A stretch of DNA of 37,490 bases, taken from positions 1 to 37,490 of the forward strand of contig CANLLM010000015.1 of the NCBI GenBank assembly GCA_947491825.1, in the 5' to 3' direction. Position 1 is the first letter of the stretch. Every line of letters begins with the position of its first letter. The stretch comes from Bacteroidota bacterium. Lineage in GTDB: Bacteria; Bacteroidota; Bacteroidia; UKL13-3. A program made the translations under genes and the position numbers. This document shows, piece by piece, positions 1-8,900 of this stretch. The notes under the pieces are model-generated. The model was not told the DNA's origin and ran no database searches. It saw only the letters and a program-made list of their open reading frames with translations.

Positions 1-50
1 AAGCTCGCCACTTAGCTGTTTTACCTTACGTTGCTGATGGTTTAAAATAA
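1..50 (+). CDS. rpsR: 30S ribosomal protein S18, C-terminal end (partial)
   Basis: Only the last 15 codons are inside the window, read in frame from base 3 to the TAA at 48-50. They give ARHLAVLPYVADGLK, which matches the usual S18 C-terminus (ARHxALLPY...). The rplI start lies 19 bases downstream, the normal rpsF-rpsR-rplI order in bacteria, so S18 and L9 are probably co-transcribed. The identification rests on a short peptide plus this context. Confidence 0.85.
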   Translation, partial: ARHLAVLPYVADGLK

Positions 51-69
51 TTTCAACAGGAACATCAAG

Positions 70-510
70 ATGAAAATTATACTTAAAGAAAACTTGAAAA
101 ACCTTGGTGCGCAAGGTGATGTGCTAACTGTTAAAGATGGTTATGCAAATAACTACCTTTTCCCTCGCGGTTTAGCCATTATGGCTACTTCATCAAATAT
201 TAAGATGATGGAAGAAAACAACCGTCAAGGTGCATTGAAGCGTGAAAAAATGAAAGCAGATGCTTTGGCTCTTTCTGACAAACTAAAAGAATTGAAGTTA
301 ACTATCGGTACAAAAGCTGGTAGTAACGGAAAAATATTTGGTTCAATTACTCCATTGCAGGTATCACAATCTCTAAAAAACTTAGGTTACGAAATTGACC
401 GCAGAAAAATTGAAGTTGATGATATTAAATTATTAGGCACATTCGAAGCTATTGTTAACTTACACAGAGATGTTGTAGTTCCAATTGTAATTGAAGTTGT
501 TGCCGAATAA
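70..510 (+). CDS. rplI: 50S ribosomal protein L9
   Basis: A 146-residue protein of normal L9 length. The N-terminal RNA-binding domain carries the family signature (MKIILKENLKNLGAQGDVLTV, then DGYANNYLFPRGLA at about residues 23-36). It is followed by the charged connecting helix (about 40-75) and the C-terminal domain (GSITPLQVSQSL at about 92-103, then the acidic end). L9 binds 23S rRNA at the base of the L1 stalk. It follows rpsR directly and is closed by a strong terminator at 531-562, so it ends the ribosomal operon. The ATG at 70 is the only sensible start. Confidence 0.97.
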   Translation: MKIILKENLKNLGAQGDVLTVKDGYANNYLFPRGLAIMATSSNIKMMEENNRQGALKREKMKADALALSDKLKELKLTIGTKAGSNGKIFGSITPLQVSQSLKNLGYEIDRRKIEVDDIKLLGTFEAIVNLHRDVVVPIVIEVVAE

Positions 511-530
511 GATTTGATTGATTTACCATA

Positions 531-562
531 AAAAGCCCCGACCATTGGTCGGGGCTTTTTTT
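531..562 (+). terminator. Rho-independent terminator of rpsR-rplI
   Basis: A perfect 9-bp stem GCCCCGACC (535-543) / GGTCGGGGC (547-555) with a 3-base loop, preceded by an A run and followed by seven T. It lies 20 bases after the rplI stop. Confidence 0.93.
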
Positions 563-689
563 ATAACTATTATGCAGTTAAATAGCTTTTGGGCTTTTAT
601 TATCAATGCTAAGAGCCAATTGCTTACGAATGTGTTTAATTAATTAGATTACTTGTTTAAATAATAAATACAATCAAGTATTGTTGCAG

Positions 690-1799
690 GTGTTAAAGAA
701 AATAGGAATGATTATACTACTGGCAATTTTGGCATCCTTTACTGGAGGGGGGTATTTGTTTATGCAACAAAAACAATTTGGAGCTGACCCTAAGGGGGAA
801 CGTTTAACCCGAATATTAAATTCGCCCAATTATAAAGATGGTACATTTCAAAATTTAACATCAACTCCAATGCTGGCTGAAGGGGTTAGTTATTGGACAG
901 TAATGAAAGATTACCTGCGTAAAGCAGAAGGTCGGGAGCCACAAGAAAATATTCCGACTGTAACCACCAACCTAAAGCAACTCCCTGATAGTATTCCGAG
1001 TATATTTTGGTTTGGCCATTCATCATACCTTATTAAAATTAATGGCAAACATATTTTGGTTGATCCCGTTTTTAGTGGCGCGGCTTCACCCGTTAGTTTT
1101 TTTGGCAAAAATTATAAAGGCAGTAATAGGTATGATGTGGATGCTTTTCCTGATATCGATGTGGTGTTAATTACACACGATCATTATGATCACTTGGATT
1201 ATCAAACCATCCAGAAATTGATTCCTAAAACCAAACAGTTTTGTACCAGTTTAGGTGTTGGCGCTCACTTAGAATATTGGGGCGTGCCAGCGAGTAAGAT
1301 AACCGAACTTGACTGGTGGGAGCGTGCTAAGCTAGATAGCGACATTGTGTTTACAGCAGCCCCTGCATGGCATTTTAGCGGCAGAAAATTTACGCGTGGT
1401 AAAACATTGTGGTCATCGTTTATTTTTGAAAGCAATGGTTATAAATTGTTTTTAGGCGGTGACAGTGGTTACGAAAAACACTTTAAAGAAATAGGTTCAA
1501 AATTTGGTCCATTTGATATTGTTATCCTTGAATGCGGGCAATACAATACAGCTTGGCGAAACATTCACATGATGCCAGAAGAGACCGCACAAGCAGCAGT
1601 TGATTTGGGCGCTAAGGTATTAATGCCAGTACACAATAGTAAATTTACACTGGCGCTTCATGCTTGGAACGAACCTTTAAATAGGGTAACAACAAGAGCT
1701 AAAGAGCTAAACGTGCTTACAACAACTCCAATGATTGGCGAACCTGTTTTATTAAGGTCTAATTATCCTGCACAACAATGGTATAACACCATTAAATAG
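690..1799 (+). CDS. Membrane-anchored metallo-beta-lactamase-fold hydrolase (NAPE-PLD / UlaG-like)
   Basis: A metal-dependent hydrolase of the metallo-beta-lactamase superfamily. An N-terminal hydrophobic segment (IGMIILLAILASF) after a Lys-Lys pair suggests a signal anchor or signal peptide, so the enzyme probably works outside the cytoplasm. The fold is marked by WFGHSSYLIKINGKHILVDP, then the metal-binding THDHYDHLDY (HxHxDH), a later H in PAWHFSGR, and GGDSGY. This pattern is typical of the branch that includes N-acyl-phosphatidylethanolamine phospholipase D and UlaG-like lactonases. The substrate cannot be read from the sequence. The start is uncertain. A TTG at 681 gives the longest frame, the GTG at 690 keeps the positive residues before the hydrophobic stretch, and an ATG at 708 would fit if TATTGTTG at 679-686 is a -7 element. 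There is no operon partner: the next gene starts 72 bases later and may have its own promoter. Confidence 0.85.
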   Translation: MLKKIGMIILLAILASFTGGGYLFMQQKQFGADPKGERLTRILNSPNYKDGTFQNLTSTPMLAEGVSYWTVMKDYLRKAEGREPQENIPTVTTNLKQLPDSIPSIFWFGHSSYLIKINGKHILVDPVFSGAASPVSFFGKNYKGSNRYDVDAFPDIDVVLITHDHYDHLDYQTIQKLIPKTKQFCTSLGVGAHLEYWGVPASKITELDWWERAKLDSDIVFTAAPAWHFSGRKFTRGKTLWSSFIFESNGYKLFLGGDSGYEKHFKEIGSKFGPFDIVILECGQYNTAWRNIHMMPEETAQAAVDLGAKVLMPVHNSKFTLALHAWNEPLNRVTTRAKELNVLTTTPMIGEPVLLRSNYPAQQWYNTIK

Positions 1800-1870
1800 T
1801 TATGAAACCGTTATCGGTTAATTTTGACCTAATTTTAGTATCGTTGCATAAACATTTTCAACCTAAAAAG

Positions 1871-2257
1871 ATGAAACTTAAAATAACATTTGTAGCATTG
1901 TCTTTATGGGCAATGATTCCTGTTGAGGCTTCATTATTCCATTCGGTTAACGTATTACAACAGCCTAAAAAACTAACCGAATCACAAAAAATAGAATCGT
2001 TAATTGCTTTTATTGCCAAACAAGAAGGGGTGTTTTTAAGAAATGGTGGTGCGTATACTCCAGGACAAGCTGCAGAGCATTTGCGTATGAAATGGAAAAA
2101 GGGTGGAAGCGCCATTAAAACGGCCGAAATGTTTATTGAACAATTAGCTACCACAAGCAGTGTAAGTGGTAAGGCTTATCAAATTAGGTTAAAAAATGGA
2201 CAAACAGTTAACCTGGCACCAATGCTAAGAGGCGAATTAAAAAGGATAAACCAATAA
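1871..2257 (+). CDS. DUF5329 family secreted protein
   Basis: A small protein of 128 residues with a signal peptide (MKLKITFVALSLWAMIPVEA). The mature part shows the pattern I associate with DUF5329: an early helix (KIESLIAFIAKQEGVFLRNG), then YTPGQAAEHLRMKWKK, TAEMFIEQLATTSS and SGKAYQIRLKNGQ. The function of the family is not known to me; it is usually periplasmic and about 120 residues, as here. The frame is open further upstream to an ATG at 1802, but the ATG at 1871 places the signal peptide correctly. TATCGTTG at 1839-1846 is a one-mismatch -7 element (TAnnTTTG) giving a short leader. Confidence 0.75.
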   Translation: MKLKITFVALSLWAMIPVEASLFHSVNVLQQPKKLTESQKIESLIAFIAKQEGVFLRNGGAYTPGQAAEHLRMKWKKGGSAIKTAEMFIEQLATTSSVSGKAYQIRLKNGQTVNLAPMLRGELKRINQ

Positions 2258-2332
2258 CCAACAATACGATTACATCAAGCAAGTATTTGTAAAAAAATGT
2301 ATACTTGTAACATAATATTTAAAAGCTAAGCA

Positions 2333-2893
2333 ATGGCAAATACTGGAGATTTATCAAAAGGCATGTTCATCAGGCACAACAACGAATTGTGCCAAGTTAT
2401 GGAATATCAACATCGTACACCAGGTAACTTACGTGCATTTTACCAAGTGGTATTGCGTAATGTAAAAACTGGTAAACAAATGGAACACCGCTACAGAGCC
2501 GGTGAGTCAATTGATGTAATACGTGTTGACTTTAAAGAGATGCAATATGTATACAAAGACGGAACAAACTTTGTATTAATGGATCCAGATACTTTTGATC
2601 AAATTTATATCAGCGAAACTTTATTTGGCGACCAAGCTCGTTTCTTGAAAGAAGAAATGATTATTAAGGTTTCTTTTGAAGGAGATGAACCAATTGGCGT
2701 AGAACCTCCAACATTTGTTATTTTAGAGGTAACATATACAGAACCTGGTGTAAAAGGTGATACGGCAACCAACACTTTAAAACCTGCAACTTTAGAAAAC
2801 GGTGCAGAGGTTCGTGTTCCTTTGTTTACCAGCGTGGGCGATAAAGTAAAAGTGGATACCCGCACAGGTGATTATGTTGAGCGTGTAAAATAA
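2333..2893 (+). CDS. efp: Elongation factor P (variant domain I tip)
   Basis: A 186-residue protein with the three EF-P domains. The C-terminal part is canonical (YTEPGVKGDTATNTLKPAT, VRVPLF, KVDTRTGDYVERVK). EF-P binds between the P and E sites and relieves ribosome stalling at polyproline. The domain I loop that normally carries the modified lysine (PGKG.AF in most bacteria) here reads HRTPGNLRAF, so Asn32 stands at the lysine position and Arg34 lies two residues later. No gene for an EF-P modification enzyme was recognised in the window. The gene is monocistronic: TATACTTG at 2300-2307 is a possible -7 element and a terminator follows at 2913-2935. Confidence 0.96.
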   Translation: MANTGDLSKGMFIRHNNELCQVMEYQHRTPGNLRAFYQVVLRNVKTGKQMEHRYRAGESIDVIRVDFKEMQYVYKDGTNFVLMDPDTFDQIYISETLFGDQARFLKEEMIIKVSFEGDEPIGVEPPTFVILEVTYTEPGVKGDTATNTLKPATLENGAEVRVPLFTSVGDKVKVDTRTGDYVERVK

Positions 2894-2912
2894 TTATAAA
2901 TAACATATTCAA

Positions 2913-2935
2913 AAGCGGCTTAGGCCGCTTTTTTT
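2913..2935 (+). terminator. Rho-independent terminator of efp
   Basis: An AAGCGGC / GCCGCTT stem with a short loop followed by T residues through 2935, 20 bases after the efp stop. Confidence 0.88.
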
Positions 2936-3192
2936 ATGCAATTATAATTCAATACATGGATTGGTGAACAGTGCCAGAAGGACGCTAAAAGGCACATGAA
3001 GTTTTTGCTAACTTTTTGTTTCAAGACAATTGTTTAGCAATCAACGAGGCAAAAAATCAATAAACAACAACGAGTTAAAAAGTTAGGTGGTTCCTAAGCT
3101 TCGTAAGGGGTGCAACCCCAAGTTTATTTGAATTAGTTTTAATCAATCAATACCTCATTCCAAATTTCAATACCAAAACATATCTTCGTGCC
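2936..3192. other. Intergenic stretch with three inverted repeats
   Basis: No coding frame is evident. Three inverted repeats are visible: GTGCC 2971-2975 / GGCAC 2991-2995; CTAACTTTTT 3008-3017 / AAAAAGTTAG 3077-3086; and GGGGT 3107-3111 / ACCCC 3115-3119 with a 3-base loop. TATCTTCG at 3181-3188 resembles a -7 element five bases before the next start codon. The stretch may hold a structured RNA, or this may be chance. Confidence 0.35.
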
Positions 3193-4638
3193 ATGCAAAA
3201 AATAGCAAACTACATCAATGGTGCTTTGGTTGAGCCTGTATCAAAGCAATATATCGATAACTACAATCCTTCAACCGGTAGCGTTTATTCACTTTGCCCC
3301 GATAGTGACGAAAGAGATGTTGAGCTTGCTTACCAAGCAGCAGAAGCTGCTTTTGAAAGTTGGAGCAATACACCTAGTGAAAAACGTAGCCGAATTATGG
3401 TTCACATCAGCGAGTTATTAGAGCGTGATATTGATAAGTTTGCGATGGCTGAAACCATTGATCAGGGCAAGCCGCTGTGGTTATCAAAAAATGGCGAAAT
3501 GCCTCGTGCAATTAGTAATATTCGTTTTTTTGGAACGGCTATAGAGCACTTTGCTAGCGAAGCTCACCCAATGGGCAATCATGCTATTAATTATACATTA
3601 CGCACACCTATTGGTGTGGTAGGTTGTATATCGCCATGGAATTTACCCTTGTATTTATTTACTTGGAAAATTGCTCCTGCCATAGCTGCTGGAAATTGTG
3701 TGGTTGCAAAACCAAGTGAAATAACACCTTACACCGCATACCTATTAAGCGAAATTTGTATCGAAGCAGGTTTACCTCCAGGCGTATTAAATATTGTGCA
3801 CGGTTTGGGTCCTAAAGTAGGAAGTGCATTAACTGTTCATCCAAAAATTAAAGCCATTAGTTTTACAGGTGGCACAAAAACGGGTGCAGAGATTGCTCGT
3901 GTGGCCGCACCTATGTTTAAAAAATTATCATTGGAGTTAGGTGGTAAAAATCCAAACATCATTTTTGCCGATTGTGATTTTGATAAGATGTTGAACGAAA
4001 CCGTTCGATCTTCATTTTTAAATCAAGGCGAAATATGTTTATGTGGTTCACGCATTTTTGTAGAACGATCAATTTACGATAAGTTTAAAGCTGAATTTGT
4101 TAATAAAGTAAAAACTGAGTTGGTAGTTGGAAATCCATTAGATGCCAAAACCAAAACAGGCGCCATTGTTAGCAAAATGCATTTTGATAAAGTGTTAAAC
4201 TATATTGAGTTGGCTAAGCTGGAGGGGGGTGTTATTTTGTGCGGAGGACATGCCGTAAAACCTGAAGGCGAATGTGCTAATGGTTGGTATATTGCACCAA
4301 CAATAATAGAAGGTTTGAGTTATGATTGCAGAACCAACCAAGAAGAGATTTTTGGTCCTTTAGTTACCATTACTCCTTTTGATACAGAGGAAGAAGCGCT
4401 GATGATGGCCAACTCAACCGAGTATGGTTTAGCATCAACCATTTGGACAGAGAACTTAACTCGTGCACACAAAATGGCTGCAGAGATTAAAGCAGGTATT
4501 GTTTGGGTTAACTGTTGGTTGTTGCGTGATTTACGTACTCCTTTTGGTGGTGTAAAAAGCAGTGGTGTAGGTAGAGAAGGTGGTTTAGAAGCATTGCGCT
4601 TTTTTACAGAAGCCAAAAACGTTTGTGTGAAACTGTAA
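3193..4638 (+). CDS. Aldehyde dehydrogenase, ALDH8 type (probable 2-aminomuconate / 2-hydroxymuconate semialdehyde dehydrogenase)
   Basis: An NAD(P)-dependent aldehyde dehydrogenase of 481 residues, full length for the family. It has the Rossmann segment (SFTGGTKTG), the general base Glu248 in LSLELGGKNP and the catalytic Cys282 in NQGEICLC. The wording around the cysteine (SSFLNQGEICLCGSRIFV), ISPWNLPLYLFTWKIAP and VWVNCWLLRDLRTPFGG is close to human ALDH8A1 and bacterial hydroxymuconic semialdehyde dehydrogenases as I remember them. That suggests oxidation of 2-aminomuconate 6-semialdehyde (kynurenine route) or of a meta-cleavage semialdehyde. No other gene of either pathway lies beside it, so the substrate is an inference. 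The ATG at 3193 follows TATCTTCG at 3181-3188 by only four bases. Confidence 0.88.
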   Translation: MQKIANYINGALVEPVSKQYIDNYNPSTGSVYSLCPDSDERDVELAYQAAEAAFESWSNTPSEKRSRIMVHISELLERDIDKFAMAETIDQGKPLWLSKNGEMPRAISNIRFFGTAIEHFASEAHPMGNHAINYTLRTPIGVVGCISPWNLPLYLFTWKIAPAIAAGNCVVAKPSEITPYTAYLLSEICIEAGLPPGVLNIVHGLGPKVGSALTVHPKIKAISFTGGTKTGAEIARVAAPMFKKLSLELGGKNPNIIFADCDFDKMLNETVRSSFLNQGEICLCGSRIFVERSIYDKFKAEFVNKVKTELVVGNPLDAKTKTGAIVSKMHFDKVLNYIELAKLEGGVILCGGHAVKPEGECANGWYIAPTIIEGLSYDCRTNQEEIFGPLVTITPFDTEEEALMMANSTEYGLASTIWTENLTRAHKMAAEIKAGIVWVNCWLLRDLRTPFGGVKSSGVGREGGLEALRFFTEAKNVCVKL

Positions 4639-5180
4639 TTTAACTTTATATGATGGTGTAACAAGGTCAGCACGCTAAAAATTGTTAGACCCTTTTGCAT
4701 TAATCAATGCTGCGAAATCCTCCTTTCACTCTTTGTGATGAAAAGTTAAATGCAGATTTTCTGAGTACTGTATTTTTTTGTTCAGTGCACATTCATGTGA
4801 GATTAGCCTATTGGCAACAGTAAGCTGAAGAGAAAGCAGAGCTACTACCCCTTGGATATTCGAGTGGATTAACTTGATGGAATAGTTAAGTTATGAAGAA
4901 TAAAGCCAGTTCGAGTGCCCCGATATCAAACCGGGGTGTATCGAAACGAAGTTCAGCGAAGATAAAAGTGTAGAGTTAAAACAAATAATTGATATTGATA
5001 AGTTAGGCTAATCCACCTCTCGATACTCGCGCTACCCGCAGTCTTTGCAAAGCGAACAACAGACGCTATGGTCAGTGTAAACTCGAGGAGGCTGAACTTT
5101 TGCGTATTCAAAAGCAATAAAAAAAAACGTATGAATTCGAAATTGGATGTGCTCAACTGTTTTAGTAAATGGAGGAACTT
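4639..5180. other. Non-coding stretch with degenerate repeat-like fragments
   Basis: No convincing gene is present in 540 bases between a plus-strand and a minus-strand gene that end facing each other. It includes CCCCG 4918-4922 / CGGGG 4932-4936, a GTATCGA/TCGATAC inverted pair (about 4938-4944 and 5018-5024), CTTTTG 5097-5102 / CAAAAG 5109-5114, and text such as CTCGATACTCGCGCTACCCGC. This resembles the interspersed intergenic repeats common in Bacteroidota genomes. A 67-codon minus frame at 4953-5156 is judged spurious. Confidence 0.4.
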
Positions 5181-5873
5181 CTATCTATTACACTTGATCA
5201 ATGATTCAACCCATTGTGTTACACCAACCGTAGCAATTTGATTGATGTAAGTAACATTACATTTAGTGTGTTTAACTCCCGGGGTTGATGGGTCAATAAC
5301 CACGATAGGCGTATTGGGTTTAACCAAATCTATCAAACCTGCAGCAGGATAAACTTGTAATGAAGTACCTATTACAGCCAATACATCAGCTTCCTTTACC
5401 AATTTAATAGCAGGTGCAATCATGGGCACAGGCTCCCCAAACCAAACAATATGTGGCCTAAGTTGGGCACCTAGTTCGCATACATCGCCCATTTTAAGTT
5501 CCCAACCTTCAATATCATAAACTAGATGAGCATTAAGCGTGCTGTGTGCTTTGGTTATTTCGCCATGTAAATGCAGTATGTTGCTATTTCCAGCACGTTC
5601 ATGTAAATCATCTACATTTTGTGTAATAATCTGCACTTCATGGTGTTTAGCTAACTCAGATAACGCATAATGAGCTGCATTGGGTAATGCTTCAAGTACC
5701 CCTTTTCTGCGCATATTGTAAAATTCTTGTACCATGTGCGGGTTATTATTCCATGCTTCAGGGGTGGCCACTTCATACACATGATAGCCTTCCCATAAGC
5801 CATCACTGCCCCTAAAGGTTTGTAAGCCACTTTCGGCACTAATGCCCGCTCCCGTTAAAACCACAATTTTCAT
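5181..5873 (-). CDS. cobB: NAD-dependent protein deacylase, SIRT5/CobB class without zinc ribbon
   Basis: A sirtuin of 230 residues that removes acyl groups from lysines using NAD. Visible are the NAD loop (VLTGAGISAESGLQTFRG, residues 5-22), TQNVDDLHERAG (84-95), the catalytic His103 in HLHGE, and GTSLQVYPAA. Tyr52-x-x-Arg55 in FYNMRR is the class III signature that recognises succinyl or malonyl lysine, so desuccinylase/demalonylase activity is likely. The two CxxC pairs of the usual zinc ribbon are absent: the segment between HLHGE and LRPHIVWFGEPVP has only one Cys. Such zinc-less sirtuins occur in Bacteroidota as far as I recall. It is a stand-alone gene, divergent from the large secreted protein at 5945. 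Confidence 0.92.
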   Translation of the reverse strand: MKIVVLTGAGISAESGLQTFRGSDGLWEGYHVYEVATPEAWNNNPHMVQEFYNMRRKGVLEALPNAAHYALSELAKHHEVQIITQNVDDLHERAGNSNILHLHGEITKAHSTLNAHLVYDIEGWELKMGDVCELGAQLRPHIVWFGEPVPMIAPAIKLVKEADVLAVIGTSLQVYPAAGLIDLVKPNTPIVVIDPSTPGVKHTKCNVTYINQIATVGVTQWVESLIKCNR

Positions 5874-5926
5874 AATTTTTAAGTCTACAATTAAATCGGC
5901 ATAAACTGTAAAATCAATTAACTCAT

Positions 5927-5934
5927 TATATTTG
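5927..5934 (+). promoter_or_regulatory. -7 promoter element TATATTTG
   Basis: An exact match to the Bacteroidota -7 consensus TAnnTTTG, ending ten bases before the TTG start at 5945. No clear -33 TTG was found at the expected spacing. The RNA start would fall at about 5939-5942, leaving almost no leader. Confidence 0.55.
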
Positions 5935-5944
5935 TTTTACTGCA

Positions 5945-8900
5945 TTGAAATATACAATTAAATGTTTGCTTTTGTTTATGCTGCTTGCACCATTTCTTGT
6001 AAGTGCGCAGCAAGTGCGTTTTATCGAAAATAAAGGGCAGTGGAAAAGTGATGTTTTATACAAAGCAGATATTCCTGGTGGCGATTTGTACATTACCAAT
6101 CAAGGTTTAGTTTACAATTTGGTTGATGAGCATGCACTACATGAGCAACAGCACAATAAAGTGGATTCGGCCATACATGCGCATGCGATTTTTATTAATT
6201 TTGTTGGAGCTAATTCTGCCTATACACACCATTCTTTTAATCCTTTTGTTACCCAATACAATTATTATATAGGCAAGGATGAATCCAATTGGGCTGCAGG
6301 TGTAAAGGCCTATCAGAAAATTGTATTGCGTAATATTTATCCGCAAATTGATTTTGAAATTGCAGGCGAAAACGGTGGCGTTAAAACTGCATTTATCCTT
6401 AGGCAGGGTGCACAATCAGCAAGCATTAAATTGGCCTACCGTGGAGCAAACAAAATCAACTTGCTTAATGGAGAGCTTTTGGTACAGCATTCTCTAGGCC
6501 AGATTAAAGAATGTCAACCCATTACATTTATTAGTAACGGATTAAAACAGGAGCAAGTTGCCAGCCAATACATTTTAAATAACGATACCTTAAGTTATCA
6601 GGTACACCTAAATAAAGGACTGTCGTATCACGATAGTTTAATTATCGACCCGTCTATTGTGTTTAGTAGCTTTAGTGGTTCGGTTGCGGATAATTTTGGG
6701 TTTACTGCAACACATGATTATTTAGGCAATGCTTATGGAGGCGGAACAGTTTATAATATTAATTTCCCGGTAACCTCAGGTGCCTACCAATTAACCTATG
6801 GAGGAGGCAGTGATTTTAATGATGGTCCGGCACGCGATGTTGGTATTTTAAAGTTCTCGGCAAATGGGTCACAGCTTTTGTATGCCACATATTTAGGCGG
6901 TTCGGGTAACGAGCAGCCACATAGTATGAGTTGCGATGCAGCTGGTAATTTATACATCATGGGTACTACCAAATCAACCAACTTTCCATATAGGTTAGGC
7001 GTTGATAATTCGCAAAATGGCAATTATGATTTATTTGTGAGTTGCCTAAGCGCAAATGGTAATACATTGCTTTATTCAACCTACTTAGGTGGTTCGCAAA
7101 ACGATGGGTTTAACAACCACGGAACAAGTGATAAAAAAAATCAACTCACCTATAATTTTGGCGATGAGTTTAGGGGTGATATTCGTTTAGATGCTTCGGG
7201 TAATGTATATATTGCAACCGTTACGTCAAGTAATCAAACACAAAGTTTACCAATTGTTAATGCTACTCAAGCCACCTTTGGCGGTGCGGGGCAGGATGGT
7301 TGGGTTATTAAACTTAACAGCCAACTTAGCACCATTTTACTGAGTACGTATTTGGGAGGAAGCGGTTATGATGCGGCCTATGGATTGCGAGTGGAGGGCG
7401 ATAATTTTTATGTTACAGGCGGAACATTAAGTTCCAATTTGCCTAACAGTTCATTGTCTGTTTATAAAGGCGGGGTTGATGGATACATTGCGATGTACAA
7501 CCAAAGTGGTGTTGTGATAACACATCAAAAAACAATTTATGTGGGTACGTTAAATTACGATCAAGCGTATTTTGTATATACCGATCAAGATAAAAATGTA
7601 TATGTAACAGGTCAAACTACTGGCTTGTTTCCACACTTAGGTAATGGATATTACGAGATTGGTGGCAAGCAGTTTATCACTATTTATGATGCCCAATTAA
7701 ATACAATATTAAATCAAACTGTTTTCGGAAATGGAAGTTTATCACCTAAACTATCACCGTCTGCATTTATGGTTGATGAGTGTAATCAAATATACTTTAG
7801 CGGTTGGGGAGGTGCAGTAAACTTGGGTCATAATCAAAATACATCTCCTGTATCAGGCCTCATCACCACATCCGATGCATTTCAAAAAACAACAGATGGT
7901 TCTGATTTTTACCTGATTGTATTTGATAAGAAATTATCACGTGTGGCATATGCAACTTATTTTGGTGGCAATATTACCCAAGAGCACGTAGATGGTGGTA
8001 CCAGTCATTTTGATGAAAGCGGTGTAGTATACCAATCAGTATGTGCAGGCTGTGGAGGCTTGTCTGATTTCCCAACAACATCAGGAGCGCATAGTCGAAT
8101 TAATAACGGGATACGCACCAATAATCCAAGTTTAGGTGGATGTAACAATGCAGTATTTAAGTTTGACTGTAGGCCAAATCCGATACCTCCTGCAATGAAG
8201 GATACCACATTATTTGTTATTGCAACGGATACATTGAGTTACACATTTGATATCACAGACCTCAATTCAGATTCAATTGCCATAACTGCCATTGTAAGCG
8301 AATTGTTAAATATACTGCCACCAAATCAACCAACCATTGTTGAGCTGCAAAATAAAGCAGGATTAATTAGGGTTAACGTAAAGTGGACAGCACCTTGTAA
8401 CAAAACCAATGATACCATAGTTACGCTATTTAAGTTACGCGATTATGCTTGTCGTACTTCCGATACTTCATCAGGAAAAATAACCATCATAGTTAAACCT
8501 ATTCCAGAGCCAGTTATCGATTTGGCTTGTGCAATAAGAAGCGGAGAGTCGGATATGTTATTGCGCTGGGATAATTCATGGACTACAAACCCAGACTCAA
8601 AATATATTGGTGCTGTTAAATTATACCGCAATAAATCGGGTGGAAGTTTTGATTCTATTGCACAATTTAGCAGGTTAACTATGGCCAATGCCTACTTAGA
8701 TAAAAACCTAGCCGATCTAAATACGACTAATTACTGCTATAAAGTGATTACCCAAAACTTATGTGGGGTTGCAATGGGTGGCGTGCGTTTGTCTTGCTCC
8801 CAATTACTAGATAGTTTTGATTTAACAGCATACAAGTTCAGCCGGGATACCATTTATTACGTGCGTGCAACCGACAGCTTAAATTCGTCCTTAAAAATAA

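Noticed and set aside
3005-3090. attC-like site (GTTAGGT with a CTAAC arm) suggesting an integron cassette
   Set aside because: The left core (TGCTAAC) does not fit RYYYAAC, and there is no integrase or cassette array.
4880-4945. T-loop-like GTTCGAGT suggesting a tRNA
   Set aside because: No matching acceptor stem or anticodon arm could be folded on either side.
4953-5156. 67-codon minus-strand frame between the aldehyde dehydrogenase and sirtuin genes
   Set aside because: It runs through repeat-like non-coding text; low-complexity translation with no domain or signal.
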